The notes below the pieces were generated by a model. It searched no databases and had not been told where the DNA came from. It was given only the letters and a program-made list of their open reading frames with translations. The position numbers and the translations under genes are program-made. Shown in pieces: positions 46,601-58,900 of a DNA stretch of 64,000 bases. Positions within the stretch are counted from its first letter, which is position 1, and every line of letters starts with the position of its first letter. This DNA is from Alitta virens (Eukaryota > Annelida > Polychaeta > Phyllodocida > Nereididae): contig OW028574.1 of the NCBI GenBank assembly GCA_932294295.1, positions 53,690,797 to 53,754,796 on the forward strand. Reading direction: 5' to 3'.

Positions 46601-49600
46601 GAATTTTTTTTTCATCACTGGGTGGACCTATTCCTTGGCACTTGTATTTTTGTGCAGCAGAACTGAATAAATATACATGTTTACAGAAGATTATCAATAC
46701 ATCATTTAATATCTGACAACCTGTGATGAAATCATTGTGCAATAAAATCATATTCCTATGAATTGTATTGTATTGTATTGCATTGCATTGTATTGGTTGC
46801 AAATGGAATAATGTTTCTCATATTACATTAATCTTTTATGGAATATTAGTTGTAGAAAGATCTCATTATCAGTTGCAAAGTTAAGTTTTAATTATTTGAT
46901 TAGATTTCTGTTCATTTTTTATATAGCTCTGCAAAGTATTCATTGTTAAATGTATGACCAAAGAAGTAATCATATGTTGATATTTTCTTTATAATAATGC
47001 ACATGTTTTCCCCATGACAAATTGAACCTTTTCAGTGTTAAGGCCTGTCTTCTTAATGTTACAGTTTCAATTCTATGACTATTAAATTTAGCAATGTAAA
47101 TGATTATTGATGACATATTTTGCCATAGTTTACCTTGTCCTCTGCTCTTATATAAATGCTATTTGTTGAGCAGTTGTTGTAGACTACTCTGTGGTTATGT
47201 AGGTGCTGAAGGGCCCGCAAGAGGTCGCTGGCAATGCCCTTTATGACCTCTGGGGAGGTCCTAAGGTCCTCTTGCTGGACGAAATCCCTCAGTGTGCCCA
47301 GGGGGAACTCTTCATGGCACAACAAGCTGAAATATGTAAAAGTAGAAGTGATTTATGTGCAATGGACTGCTGTTTACTAACATAACAAGATAGTGAAAGC
47401 TGACTTGACTTCCAATAATAAAGTAATAATATCTAATACCAATAACAGTAATCACGCCTGTGAAACTTACTGACCCGAAAGTCAGTATATCATTCAATAA
47501 TTCTAAGAGGATGTGCGTGAATAAAATAAGGCCTCCAATATTTCGACATTTGAAGCAACTAAAAGCATGTCATGAAGGAAGAGTGTCAGTAGTGCAATAT
47601 AGTGCTCCTTACTAAACATGTAAGGTTCAATAATCAGTCCATAAGCAAAATATGATAAATAATGTTCCTAAATATAATCACTATGTCATACTCTAACCTC
47701 AATCCATTTGGCATGTGCTTGATAATTACGTATTTACTTGAATAAATGCCATCCCTTCTACTTTTAGAGGCATCTCAGCAGGGCCTTCATTTGAGATGGG
47801 CTTCTGTTATTTCAGGGGCAATGAAGGACACCAAGAAATACAAAGACCTTACAATAATAACATAAAAAGACGTAAATTTCTTTGATTGTACCCGCTTGAG
47901 GGAGGCCTTTAGTTTTTTGGAAGGCAGCTACAGGAGCTTCTATTTGAGGTGGTCTTCTATTTGAGGGGGGGGGGGGGTTTATTTGAGTAAATGCAGTAAC
48001 TGAAATAACTGCCAGTAAAAATGCACATTTTTCAAACATTTAACACAGGTATGGGAACTATAAAACTGGCAATAAAGAGAACATAGAACATGACCCTTGT
48101 TTATAAATATCACTATGGCGTGACAAGATTCTGAGAGCAAATATGAATTTCTATTTCTGTATTTAATGCTTTTCTAAGGTGATGGACATGAAATGATGTT
48201 TAACTTCATGAGAACTTTTCCAACTTTTTTTTTTTTAACTGGTTGATTTTACTTCCATCACGCGATTACAGCATCAGTGTAATTTTTCGGCACGCCCAAA
48301 TTCTTAAGAAATTTTCAAAAGCTCAAGTTGGTCACGCGCTATTTTTATGGTCACCTGGTGTGATGGCGAGTTCCTTAAAAGAGGATAAAAGTCTCCAAAC
48401 ACAACAAACCCCTCAAAATATCGAGCAAAAACTGACTAAAAGAGGTATCTCGACTGTTTAGTGGGGACAGATGATCTTATGCAAACATAATTGGTTCACA
48501 TGTTGCAAATAGGCCTGGTGTTTATTATTCTTTGGTATACTTGAATTTATTGAACTTAATTATGTCCCAGGTAATCGAGATTACAACATACACGTCCCAC
48601 GAAAAATTACCAACTTTCAGAATTTGATGTGAATTCCCTGCTATAGATTATGTGGTATCATTCAAATGGTTTTGATACATTTTATAATTAAACCTCATAC
48701 ATGGCCTTGAACTTCACTCGTGATGGGGTTAAGTCCCATAGGGACGAGTGGGTTCTCCAGCCTAACCTCAACACCAGTGAAGTTCAAGCTCTCAACCACA
48801 CAGTTATTAGGTTTAATTTATATCCCGCAATAACCCCTCTTTATAGTTTACTAGTGATGGAAAGTTTGCGAATGTTTGCGAATAATTTTCTGGATGTGAA
48901 TGTTTATATGGAATTTGCAAACTACACAAATGTGTTCTGTAGCTTTAACTTTGTTATTTTCACAATATTTATTGAAACAATATTAAACTACCCAATAATA
49001 CCCCCAGTCTGAAATTGATTAATGTGTATCAATATTGATGGCACTGACCTTGTCCTGCGAGGGTCCTGGTCCCCCAGCCCCATGGCAGACACCAGTTGAG
49101 CATCCTGACTGGACCATTTGTACTGAGCAACGTTTTCATGAGGGTGTTCACGTAATAACGCTGCGACATGACGTTCATTATCATAAGCGGATAAAGCATC
49201 TTGGCTGCCAATCCAGGCTCTCATGTGACCACTGACATGGCGACCGTCTGGTCCAGCCCATCTGCACTCAGCATGGCACAACTCAGAATCCTGAAATAAA
49301 AGATAACGATATAATCAGGAGAAGAAATGAAAATATGATAGGAAGATGAAATATTATTATCCCAGTAATAATTACGTAGAATTCAAATTGAAATTTGCAC
49401 AGATCCAGAATATAACATCAATTCAAATAGTACAAAAGAATTAAAACAAATATCAAAGGATAACTATAAACAATCAAATAGATAAAAACTGTAAACATCA
49501 AAGCAATCTAACAAAGCACATGATTTGTCAATCTGTTTTTGTCAAGTTCAGTTCTTTGCATTAGAAATGTTGAGAATGTCTAATCACATGCCTTGAAATG

Positions 49601-49879
49601 CATGATGTCAGCTGTCAACTGAGAGCAAAAAAATAATAATTTCAATTCCACGTAATTATTACAGGGATAATAATAACTCGGAAAACTGGTCAAATTCGTA
49701 GTTATATGACAGTATCCGGAATGATTGTCACAACAATAAGTTGTCATGCAATAAATAAGCCAGATTTACTTCGATCGTGTAAAGTATAATGTATAACTCA
49801 CGAAGTAGTCCTTATGACAATAAGACGACTTCAACTGAGCAAGTGATCGTATATTTCGGGAGGGCAGTGTACTTGCATT
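43685..49879 (-). CDS. pseudokinase with long Ser/Pro-rich tail (3' five exons; 5' end not found)
   Basis: The exons on the minus strand are 49879-49802, 49290-49049, 47326-47134, 45628-43958 and 43759-43685. All junctions have GT-AG sites and matching phases, giving 752 residues to the stop. The N-lobe-like part includes CHAECRWAGPDGRHVSGHMR. The C-lobe-like part has FPLGTLRDFVQQ and LLRALQHLHNHRVVYNNCST, where the HRD loop is replaced by YNN. AVLAGFDRSF stands where DFG would be. It is therefore probably catalytically dead. The large exon encodes a disordered Ser/Thr/Pro tail with SH3-type prolines (CPPPRPPK, PPPLYPRRSR) and DSGLGS, a beta-TrCP-type phosphodegron. A conserved-looking last exon encodes QQDLDQLMSEIGPNPSF. 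I do not recognise the family; a signalling scaffold is the best guess. Confidence 0.82.
45629..47133 (-). other. intron of the pseudokinase gene
   Basis: The donor AAG|GTAAAC is at 47133 and the acceptor TTTGCAG ends at 45629. An ATTGTATTGTATTG microsatellite is at about 46760-46796. No gene inside is supported. Confidence 0.75.
47726..48002. mobile_element. short MITE with 'TTACTTGAATAAATG' ends
   Basis: The left end TTACGTATTTACTTGAATAA and the right end TTATTTGAGTAAATGCAGTA are inverted repeats. The interior has 'CTTCTATTTGAGG' units and a G13 run at 47967. It lies in an intron of the pseudokinase gene. Confidence 0.7.
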
Positions 49880-50681
49880 CTAACTAAGGCTTACTTATAT
49901 GGTAGCAAAAACAGCTATGAAAGGCGGTCATCTTCAAATTAACAAAATGAAAATACAATTCCAATGCCAAAATAAAAATTGTGTAGGATTTTAATTTATT
50001 GACAGAAAGGTACCCTAATATAGGAACATTAATTCACAATTTTTGGCCCACTGTAAACGTACTAAAAGTCAAATAATACTGACAAGAACAAGAGTAATAT
50101 ACTTGTTTCGTTAAGATTTCGGCAAAAAATTAAAGGAGCAAGGGACATATTTTCAAAGAACTTAATTTAACTTGAAATAAACTTAAAACATTTCAAGTGA
50201 ACTCCACTAAAAACAGTTGGTCCATAAGTTGTAAAGGGGTGGAGTCGACGAACTAAATCACAAGAAAGTACCATTCTCCTACTTTGGGAGTTTTCTTAGT
50301 TTTTGCCCAGTATTGTGGACTACAGGTTTCATAAAATAGACTGCTAATTAGTCTGGCTTGGAGGTTAAACACACACTGGTTGTAAAGGTTAAAGAAATGT
50401 AAACTTTCAGTAAGGCCACAGTCTTAGTTTCCACATGGTGGCTACACATTTTGTGGAGAGGAAGAAAATTTAGCTGTTCCATCGTCTCTAATTACACCTT
50501 GCCATTCTGTGAGTGATAACTTCTTTTGTAGCAGCACAGTTCTGCTTCGCCTAAATAAAATTCACAAATTAATTCGTACCCTCAGGATACCCCGAGAGTC
50601 TGAAGAACTTCCAGATGAAGATTGCCACCTAATTATAGGCTATGAAGTCTTGTTGATGTGTTGCTTCATCATTCTCAATAT
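49880..50681. other. non-coding stretch, probable intron
   Basis: AT-rich DNA upstream of the leftmost recognised pseudokinase exon. The acceptor CCTTAGTTAG just above 49879 implies that the gene continues to the right. No further exon could be fixed in this stretch. Confidence 0.4.
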
Positions 50682-51199
50682 TTTCAGAAGGAACTGAACA
50701 TTGTCATTATCTACGTGGTACAGGAAATGATTGTTTCACCCTTTGTGATCATTTTTTGTAAACATGAAACAGTTTATGACTTTTCTCATTCTGTGCTGAG
50801 CTGGCTCTGAGAAAACCTAATTAGTTACCACAAGGAATAATTTTTTTCATTTAGCTTGTCACAACTTTGTAGACAATTTGAAGTGTTAAAAATCTGATCT
50901 GAATCAAACTAATTAGTCATTAGATCTTTAGTATTGGTCTACAGTCAAAATTACTATGAGGTAGTAATATATGGCACTCTATGGTAGTCCGTATGACTAC
51001 ATATTGGTAATTGAGTGCCATATATGACTACCCTCTAGTCATTTTGACAACCTTTCGTTTACTGTGTTTCAATTTGGTCATAATGACTATTCCTTGTGGT
51101 AACTAATTAGGTTTTCTCAGAGCCAGCTCAGCACAGAGTGAGAAAAGTCATAAACTGTATGTTTCGTAAAAAATGACAATATTCAGTACCTTCTGAAAC
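50682..51199. mobile_element. palindromic MITE with very similar 90-base inner arms
   Basis: The outer ends are TTTCAGAAGGAACTGAACAT and the complement of TTTCAGAAGGTACTGAATAT. The inner arms (50760-50840 and 51092-51170) are almost identical inverted copies containing GAGCTGGCTCTGAGAAAACC. The centre is AT-rich and itself contains the mirrored words ATATGGCACTC and GAGTGCCATAT. Confidence 0.85.
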
Positions 51200-53413
51200 A
51201 TTTTGTAGTTATAAGTGTACAACTTTACATGGTATGGACTAAGGCTGACTGATTTGACAGAATAAACTGCTTTGGTTGTAGTCAGTTCAGACACAATCAA
51301 AATACACTGTAGCTACGATTTAGCCATGTCCTTACCGTTTTATTAGGGGTCTAAAGTCAATTGCAATTATGTGACATTCATATCAGTGGAAAAAACTTCT
51401 ATAACAAATTGACAGGAAACTTTAAGCAAAACACTGGATTTGGCATTATGACTGAGCTAAAAATAGCCAGCAATGTACTGCATTTGGCTGACCTTTTGTG
51501 TATCAAATGGGTGTTACAATTTCAGAAGCCAACAAATTAAGCAAGCCAACATTATGGCGACACTTTAACCTTAATATTCTATATTTAAGTATGAGTTGAC
51601 CTTGAAAATCATAAGGTCGTAAGAACATTTATAAACACGGAATCTTTTGGCTTTTAGCAGATTCTTAAACACGAATATTTCATCTGAAATGAGATAGATG
51701 TATTGTCGGTTTTTCCAGCAATTAAATTGAAATTAAGGTGTTTTTTTAAATATAATTTGCATATTAGTTGTTAAAAAGAATGCTTCTTTTTATCTGTGAC
51801 AGCTTTATTTCCTTATAAGTTCCTGACAAAATAAAGGGGAACATAAAAACTACACAGGGGTGAAATCATCAACAGTTTATTGCTTGTTTGGCCTTGGAGA
51901 AGCTGAATTGATAAAAAAAATTAAAAGTCAAATTCAGCTTTTCAAAAGCTTAATAGGACTTCCTGGTTATTTCATAATTGTTTGTAGTAGTCAATTGATT
52001 CATATGTGTGCACAATAATCAGAGACACAAAATAATAAATTTTGAACAATGCAAATTAACCTAATTGCATGTAGCATTGAACATCAAAAGGTTAGTGTTC
52101 TTAAACAGCATTTAGTAAACATTTACTACATTACTGTGCCCTGCTGACAATGTTTGCCAAACAAAATGCAGTATGTTTATTCTGCTAAGTGTTCAATGGC
52201 GTAATGAAATTGTCTATCTATCATCTTCAGTACAGAAGTGTCACTCAGACAATAGGTTTTGTAGATCTTGGGTAAGCGAGTTGACACAGATGTGGCCATT
52301 TTAAGTCACTACACAAGAAGATAAAGTTTGGCAAGAGACTTCTACAAAGTTTGGGGCAATTTGTTGCAGTTTGTTCTTGCGAAGCAGGCCTCTAATTTCG
52401 TTGTTGGGTGCACTTGCAAAATGGAGTCACTCATGCAAAACTCATTATGTTGGAAGATGAATTGAAACCCTGAAAGACTTTAAAGGAAAGAAAAGACTTT
52501 CTCTTGTGACCACTCAGTGCATGCAACATTAAGACTTACGACTCGGCTAATCGTGAGAAAAACAGAACTTTCTCAAGATTGTGTGAAGAGCAAAAAGAGA
52601 CCTCAGAATAATGATTTCATTTCTTAAGGACTCGGTCCAAGTTTGCCTTTGTCATTCTTCAGAGGAAATGAGGATTAATTCTGGATTTTGGGATTATTAA
52701 TTTCTTGTCCATTCAAATTAGTTCTTCTAGTGAACGAGATAATTTCCAAGTGTAATCATGGACTACTTATTAGTGTGTTTTCATGCTTTTCATTTTTGGT
52801 TTGCCATCCCTGACTGTCATTTGTTGATTTGAATTATTGACATAAATATAATTTTTGCTAATTTTATTTATGACTACCCGTTTCCAAATTCATTTTTTCA
52901 TATAAATCATGTGTGTGATTTCTACTCATTCTTTAAAAACTGTGGTGTGGCATATATTCTACCACTTGTTTCTATGCAACTAAGCTTATAGGTGCTTTGG
53001 TAAATCTGTTGGAAATAACACCCCTGGCAGGTTTCAGGCAAGATCATGCTGGTTGGCAGTGCCATAATGAACCGTATCAAAATACCAATTATAGATTTGG
53101 GCATTGTACACAACTATCCACTGCACTCTGTAATGTACTGCCTAATTGGAATGGAGTATGGAATGGCAGGAATGGGATAATTAAAGTATTTTTAACATTT
53201 CAAACATGACCATTGTATGGCACAGTTCTGCTGTTGAAAGGTACTAAAAATGGTGATACCTCGTCTGTTTACTGAGCCTTAAAGGAAATTGCTAATCACA
53301 GGGAAGCTGTGGATATTTGTAGCATTGACATTCAGAATGTGGAACAGGGATCAAGGTGTGCCTGCTAGGCCTGGGGTCATATTAGGTGATGGTGTCTCAG
53401 ACCTTGGTTTCAT
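51200..53413. other. non-coding stretch
   Basis: AT-rich DNA without a recognised gene or repeat family. Short open frames on both strands lack splice sites and family motifs. Confidence 0.4.
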
Positions 53414-53690
53414 TCAGATCTGTTTGCCCCTCAGATTGGCAAACTCCTTCCATTTCAGTGGTTTCGTTTGACCCTTCACAGACCTGTTGTATTTGCACAA
53501 AGCATTTGACATTGTTGAACACCTCCCTTTAAGGACAGCTTTTGTATTTAGATCCATGTTGATGTCAGAGTCAACTTGGCCTGTAGTTTTCTCTCCTCCA
53601 GCACATACAAAGCTCTTGTCATTGTTCTTTATAGTCTGTGTTCTAACAACCACAAACTCCTTGTCTGTATACAATGGCACACACATAAAG
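53414..53690 (-). CDS. possible exon, minus strand, unknown
   Basis: A minus-strand frame of about 90 codons follows a pyrimidine-rich acceptor region (TTTTTTTCTTTATGTGTGTG, then TACAG or GACAAG). Its composition looks protein-like: charged, with Cys residues and the segment FVCAGGEKTTGQVDSD. It ends at a stop without an obvious in-phase donor. It could be an upstream or alternative terminal exon of the pseudokinase gene, or nothing. Confidence 0.25.
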
Positions 53691-54114
53691 AAAAAAAGCA
53701 TGAAATGTGCTTAATGGCTTGTATGACGAGGCCTTGTCACGTTTTTTAAAAGACTTTTCAAAACATTTCTTCTGTTATTTTAAAGTGTCTCGTGTTATTT
53801 TTGTGCTAATGTTGGTAAAACATAATACAAAAAGTACACGTATTTCAATGGCGCTGACATGACTGACTTATATAAGCTTTTTTTAATCCCGCATATGTCA
53901 TGATATATCAGGCAAAATGTTTCATTCCCCTTAATATGAGAAAGATCATTTCAAAGATGTATTGTAGATTTTGTGGGACAGTATTTGAATGAGTCTGAAA
54001 AGTGGTGAAAACTCGTTTTCAACACAAAATTCGAATCTATAAAAAAACACAATTTCAGTGGAAATGCATAATGAATTGACCTTTTGCACCGATATATGAA
54101 TTGTACCCTTGACA

Positions 54115-54440
54115 ACTGGGTGGCATAGTGGTTAAGGCATTGGTGAAATTAGCCAGCTTCACAAAAAGTCCCAGGTTCAAACCCAACTGGAGTGCTCTTC
54201 ATGAACTTCATCTCAGCTGGACATCAGATTATTTGCATATATTTACAGTTAGAACTTGATTCCTTATCTTAACAAACGTTCAGCTGGAAGACCTCACTGA
54301 AGTAAGACGTTGTTAGTACAAGATGTTTAAATTGGCAGTGTCTTGTACTCTGTGCGTTGCTGAGGCAAGTGAAAGACCCCTCACAAGAGGTAAATGTGTA
54401 ACATTGCATAACCTTATTCTAACATCGAGGGTGGTCATTA
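54115..54440 (+). mobile_element. SINE family B, most complete copy
   Basis: A tRNA-like head has A box TGGCATAGTGGTTAAGGC and B box GGTTCAAACCC. A body follows with CATCTCAGCTGGACATCAGA, a GTACAAGATGTTTAAATTGG stretch and the GGTAAATGTGTAACATTGC tail. Fragments of this family are scattered through the window. No clear target duplication was found. Confidence 0.75.
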
Positions 54441-54532
54441 CAGTCATCTTAACTACAATAGCCAGAGATTAAAGACTTCAATTTGTAGTGATGATAAGAA
54501 TATGGTTGAAGGAAATCTCCAACAAAGAAACC

Positions 54533-54735
54533 ATTGTAGCCAATTTCATAGAGTTGGAAACAAATATCTCATATATTTGGAAGCTAAACTCCAGATGACG
54601 TCATGTGAATCCAGGACTCCTACTGGTTAAAGCAATCCCTCAGCCAATGAGAGTCTTGGATTTACATGAAGTCATCTCGAATTAAGCTTCCAAATCCATG
54701 AGATAAGTTTCCAACTCTATGAATTTGGCTGTAAT
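54533..54735. mobile_element. palindromic MITE, 'GACGTCATG' family, complete copy
   Basis: The left arm contains CAATTTCATAGAGTTGGAAA and CTCCAGATGACGTCATGTGA. The right arm is its inverted copy, ending GTTTCCAACTCTATGAATTT then GGCTGTAATCCGG. The arms meet at about 54630. It carries a perfect TGACGTCA (CRE-type) site. Other copies are at 32225, 63010 and 63925. Confidence 0.82.
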
Positions 54736-55432
54736 CCGGTTTCAAATGTGACTCTTCGTAATATGTTCAGTGACAAAAACATTAGTGTTATATCTTCATT
54801 TAGGGTTCCTTAAAGGAAAACCAACCAATTCCAAGCAGCTTGGTGATATACGCAAATTTAAAATTAATATGTGTTAGCTGTCAGATGAAGTATTGTCATC
54901 CACCAGAATTACCTTGGTTTTCTGCTTATCTTCAGTCGTCCAATATGTTAATTTTTAGTCCTTAGACTCAACTTCCCGCGAGGTGAAAATCGGAGTACTC
55001 ATGTTCAGATAGAAGTTGGATTTTGAGAATGGTGCAAGTCTGTTCTTGAGTGCTTTGCCTTATAACAAGTAATTACCCTTCAGCGCTATCTTTAAAAAAT
55101 TGCTGGCCCTTTTTTTCTGTACCACCTTTAAAAATTGCTACTTTTTGTCATCGGACGTATTCCCACATTGGGACGCAGGGCCGCAGTTGAAATTGGATGA
55201 ATGTTTCCTTTGTTGAAGGTGTCATTTCAACCATCTTCTTATCAGCATACTACTTTGTAGATTGCAATCAGGGTGAATTTCACTGCACTAAGACGAAAAG
55301 GCTTTTAGACCTAACTCAAAATTAAATGCACGCACTAATAGCATGTTATTGATGGCTGCATAACTCTTACACTTCACCCACCACAACCGGAGGAAGTTCA
55401 ATGAATGCAATAAAAGAAAAGCTTGAATTTTC

Positions 55433-55803
55433 ACCGAAAAAAATTGGAATCAATTACTGAATTCCACACTACCTTGCAAGTATTGTTTGCTGACAGGGGT
55501 TGACCATTTGAAATAATAACAGGTGTTGTGTTGTAACTATCACTTTGGCCATTTAAGTGCAAGTGAGAAACTTCAGTTTGGAGATAAATACACCCAGTGC
55601 TCCCCTCCACACTGCTACATCTTTCGGTACTGATATATAACCCTGTAATTTTCATGCTATGCCAAGTGTAACTGCGAACTAGTGGGCTCCAACAACCACT
55701 GTTCCATGCCCTGTAGATTTTACCCCCTTCAAAATGCACTGTAGACATTCTGTTGTGGGGCCAGGTATGATTACAGAAGCATGTGAATTGCCTTCTGTAT
55801 ATT
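55433..55803 (-). CDS. possible exon with Cys-rich start, minus strand
   Basis: The minus-strand frame is open from an AAATATACAG acceptor at about 55804 to a possible AAG|GTAGTG donor near 55470. It begins with FTCFCNHTWPHNRM, followed by segments such as IYRAWNSGCWSP and STGCIYLQTE. The C-x-C...W...C spacing vaguely recalls 3CxxC-type zinc-binding domains, but one cysteine pair is incomplete. It has no proven partner exons and could belong to the 5' part of the pseudokinase gene or to another gene. Confidence 0.3.
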
Positions 55804-55918
55804 TTGTTATGATTTGACGCCCAAATTATCCCAGCATTCAGAAAAATCTCTGGCGATACTTGCCACTGCTATTTGCAACTGCTAAAATTGCCTTGCAAAC
55901 AGGGCTATTTGGGAGATA

Positions 55919-56289
55919 TGGTCCACTGTTACAACAGCATAATTGATGTATTTTTTCAGCCATCAGATAGCAATGCTGACTGGGAGAGTGATCACAGAGC
56001 CCCACTGACACTGTTGTTTGGACCCCAGGCAGTGGATGACTTTTCTTGGTGTCATCCTAGTATGGTTCGCGTACTTCATTATCAGTTGACTTTCTTGCAT
56101 TTTTCTAGTACTTTGCCCTTCAGGGGTGAAAACAGAGACGTGGTTTGTTCACTGGCCAAGAAAATTAAAACATACAAACTGCAGGGTATACAGTACTCAG
56201 TGGAGACATGTATATATCCTCCAAAGGTTCACTTTCCAGTGATAAATTACATTTTTGTCAACTCTGAATGCACACAATGCAATCTATGA
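55919..56289 (+). CDS. open frame of about 123 codons, doubtful
   Basis: It starts at an ATG at 55919 and ends before TGA at 56287. The composition is fairly protein-like (for example DWESDHRAPLTLLFGPQAVD), but I see no signal peptide, domain or splice site, and no homology I recognise. It may be a chance frame or a fragment of a retrocopy. Confidence 0.2.
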
Positions 56290-57640
56290 AACATTCTGTT
56301 GTCACAATTCTAACAATTCAACAACAGTCACATCGTATATGACAGCAATAAGAAAGTAACTTATTTTACTGCAATATGAAAGTAACTCATTTAAACTGTT
56401 TGACAATGATCATTATTGACTGCAATATGAAATTAACTCTTATTTTAGACTATTTGACAATGACCACTTTTGACTGCAATATGAAAGTAATTCTTATTAT
56501 AGACTATTTGACAATGACCTGTCCAGAATGACTGTCACTGACTGCCAGCAGTTTAACCTAACAGTAAGGTCAGCTTTAGGTGATGTCACGTTAGTCATCA
56601 ATCATAAGGACTAAGGTCTCAGCCAGAGTTTTTCATTTAGAATGACAATGACTGAGACTGACTACTTCGTAAGGTTGTAAGACATGTTGCTGGAGGGTCG
56701 GTCATTTTAGAGGCCATCAAAATGTGCACTTTTAGGTCAGTCAAAGCCACTAGATCTAACAGGATGGTTAACCCCACATGAAGATTTACAGATGAGCGGA
56801 GAAAGCCAATTTATCCCGTGTGTGAAATATACGAGGGGGGGGGGGTAGGACACACTTATAATTTCAGCAAAATATCTTAATTACTATACAATGGATATTT
56901 AAAATAACCCCAAAGTTAAAGCCGCCTTTTGGGAAAACACTCAAATATTCATCATATGGAGATGGTCATGACAAAGACAATAAGTTTTCTTTAGTCTGAA
57001 ATCCGAAACCTTTTATATTCAAACATTTGTTCTGGAACCCAGTGAAGGTCTTAATATTGGGTGGTCTTAACTGTAGGGGTTTACTGTATGGAGCATCAAT
57101 AGCATTCACCCAACTGTAGTCATTTCGATTAAAGAACCTTTCCTGCTCTTTCCTAAGTGATGTACGATTGAATGCCTTTATTTAAAAGAAACCTCTGCTA
57201 TTGTTACACTAACAAGAAATTTATGACTACTATAAATCTTAACCTTCAAAAGTTGTCTGAGTCTGTGTCCTATGCTATAGTCTCATTATAAATATCCGCT
57301 TCAATTGTGGTAAATTGACATATCGTAAGGTCTATTAAAATCGTAGTTATATTTTGAATGGGAGCAATTATTTAAAATAAACTTTAATTTCCACACCTGC
57401 GTTGTAGCTCATCTTTTCTAAATATTGTCTATTCTGGACTTGAGCAATCTTACTCCACCCTGTCTTCTTTTTTGTGTTTTAGATTAATATTTGAGCATTT
57501 CAAGTATGCCGTGCATCTGCACTTGGAAGTGTACAATTCATTGAGTTTCTAGTTTGTACAATCACCCACGTTGTATAACATATCTCCATTCCATGTGAAG
57601 AAAAATGAGGAAAAACCTATGAGCTGGAACTTTTAAAAAA
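56290..57640. other. non-coding stretch with a short tandem duplication
   Basis: At 56340-56520 the phrase 'GACTGCAATATGAAAGTAA' plus 'TATTTGACAATGACC' recurs about three times as diverged copies of roughly 70 bases. A G9 run is at 56836. No gene is seen. Confidence 0.5.
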
Positions 57641-58060
57641 ACACCCCACCATCAAGACCATCTTCTAATTTAGACCACATGCTTTCTTGATATCGCATTC
57701 CGTATTGTTAGTAGGACTACCTCACCATTAAAGACCATCACTATTAAGACCACCTCGCCATTTAGACCAGTAAAATGAGCTCTTATTGTTGGGATTCACT
57801 GTACTTTGTATATGCTGTGTAACCCATATAAAGACAACCTCACTATTAAAATCATTTGCAATTGAGACCTAATTTTATGAACCTAGCTATGGTGACCTTG
57901 CTTTTTATTTTACCTCTATTAAGGCCTCTTCATCACTAAGGCTAGTGGACAGCGCCTTAAGAGTGCATGGTCTTCTAAAATTGATAATTGAGTGCCACTT
58001 TAAATAGTGGAACCTACTTTTAAGACTACCGCGTTATTAAGATAACCATCATTGCCAGTA
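57640..58060. repeat. degenerate 'CACTATTAAGACCACCTC' repeats
   Basis: At least six diverged copies of a motif like ACCTCACTATTAAGACCA are scattered here, and three more at 60048-60110. They are probably remnants of an old mobile element's tandem or terminal repeats. Confidence 0.6.
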
Positions 58061-58679
58061 AACAGTAAAATTGCACCAAACAGTCTAAATAGAGTTTCAA
58101 TTGATACTACTTTTATAAAGTGGAGATAATTAAAATATTTGACAATTTACATTTCACCAGATAACATGTTGATGTTGGCACAGTATGTTAAGCATAGACT
58201 ACAAAGGGTGTGTGCTGTCATGACCTGTCAAAGTGAAGTCAGTTACATAATAGGAGCGATAACAGCCATGACAATGGCCACGTTGCATCAATGGAGTATT
58301 GGGGTCACCTTTCTTGCAAGGAATAGACCCCTATCTTGCAAATATTACCCTGTGGCAAAACAAGTTTAAGTCCCACAATTTCTGTAGAAATTCGACCCTA
58401 AATGCCACATTCTTGAGGCTTTCAAGCAAAATGTGAGGTAGCAGATCGGTTGATAGATTGAGATGATTGTATTCTATTAGAAATACTTATTAAAACCCTT
58501 CAACAAACAAGAAACTACCTATTCCTAAGTACTATCCTAATTTCTGATATATTACTTACATTAGATGCACAGGACCAATATCAAAATAAATTGTATTATA
58601 CAATGTACTATATGAAGTTTCTTTGACTACATGTGTGGGAAATGAATGCTGCATGTGACAAACGTTAGACGTTAGAATT

Positions 58680-58838
58680 GGTGGGTAGGTGGATTAGGGC
58701 TTTACATTCTTTATTTCTGCACCTATTGTGCTAATTAGGACAGGCATGGACCATAGCAATGAGATGAGGGATGAAACAGCCATCCAACATAGGCTCAACC
58801 GGGAATCGAACCTGGGATCCAGAGGTTGGAATTCCAGC
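58680..58838 (-). mobile_element. tRNA-derived SINE, family A, minus strand, truncated
   Basis: On the minus strand it reads from the anticodon arm through the B box GGTTCGATTCCCGG and the full body to the CACCTACCCACC tail. The A-box half is missing. It sits 60 bases left of a mariner-type element. Confidence 0.85.
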
Positions 58839-58900
58839 GACTTTTTTCAGAGTGAAGGATAATTTAACCAACAAGTCATATTCATGATAGTTGTTATGAC

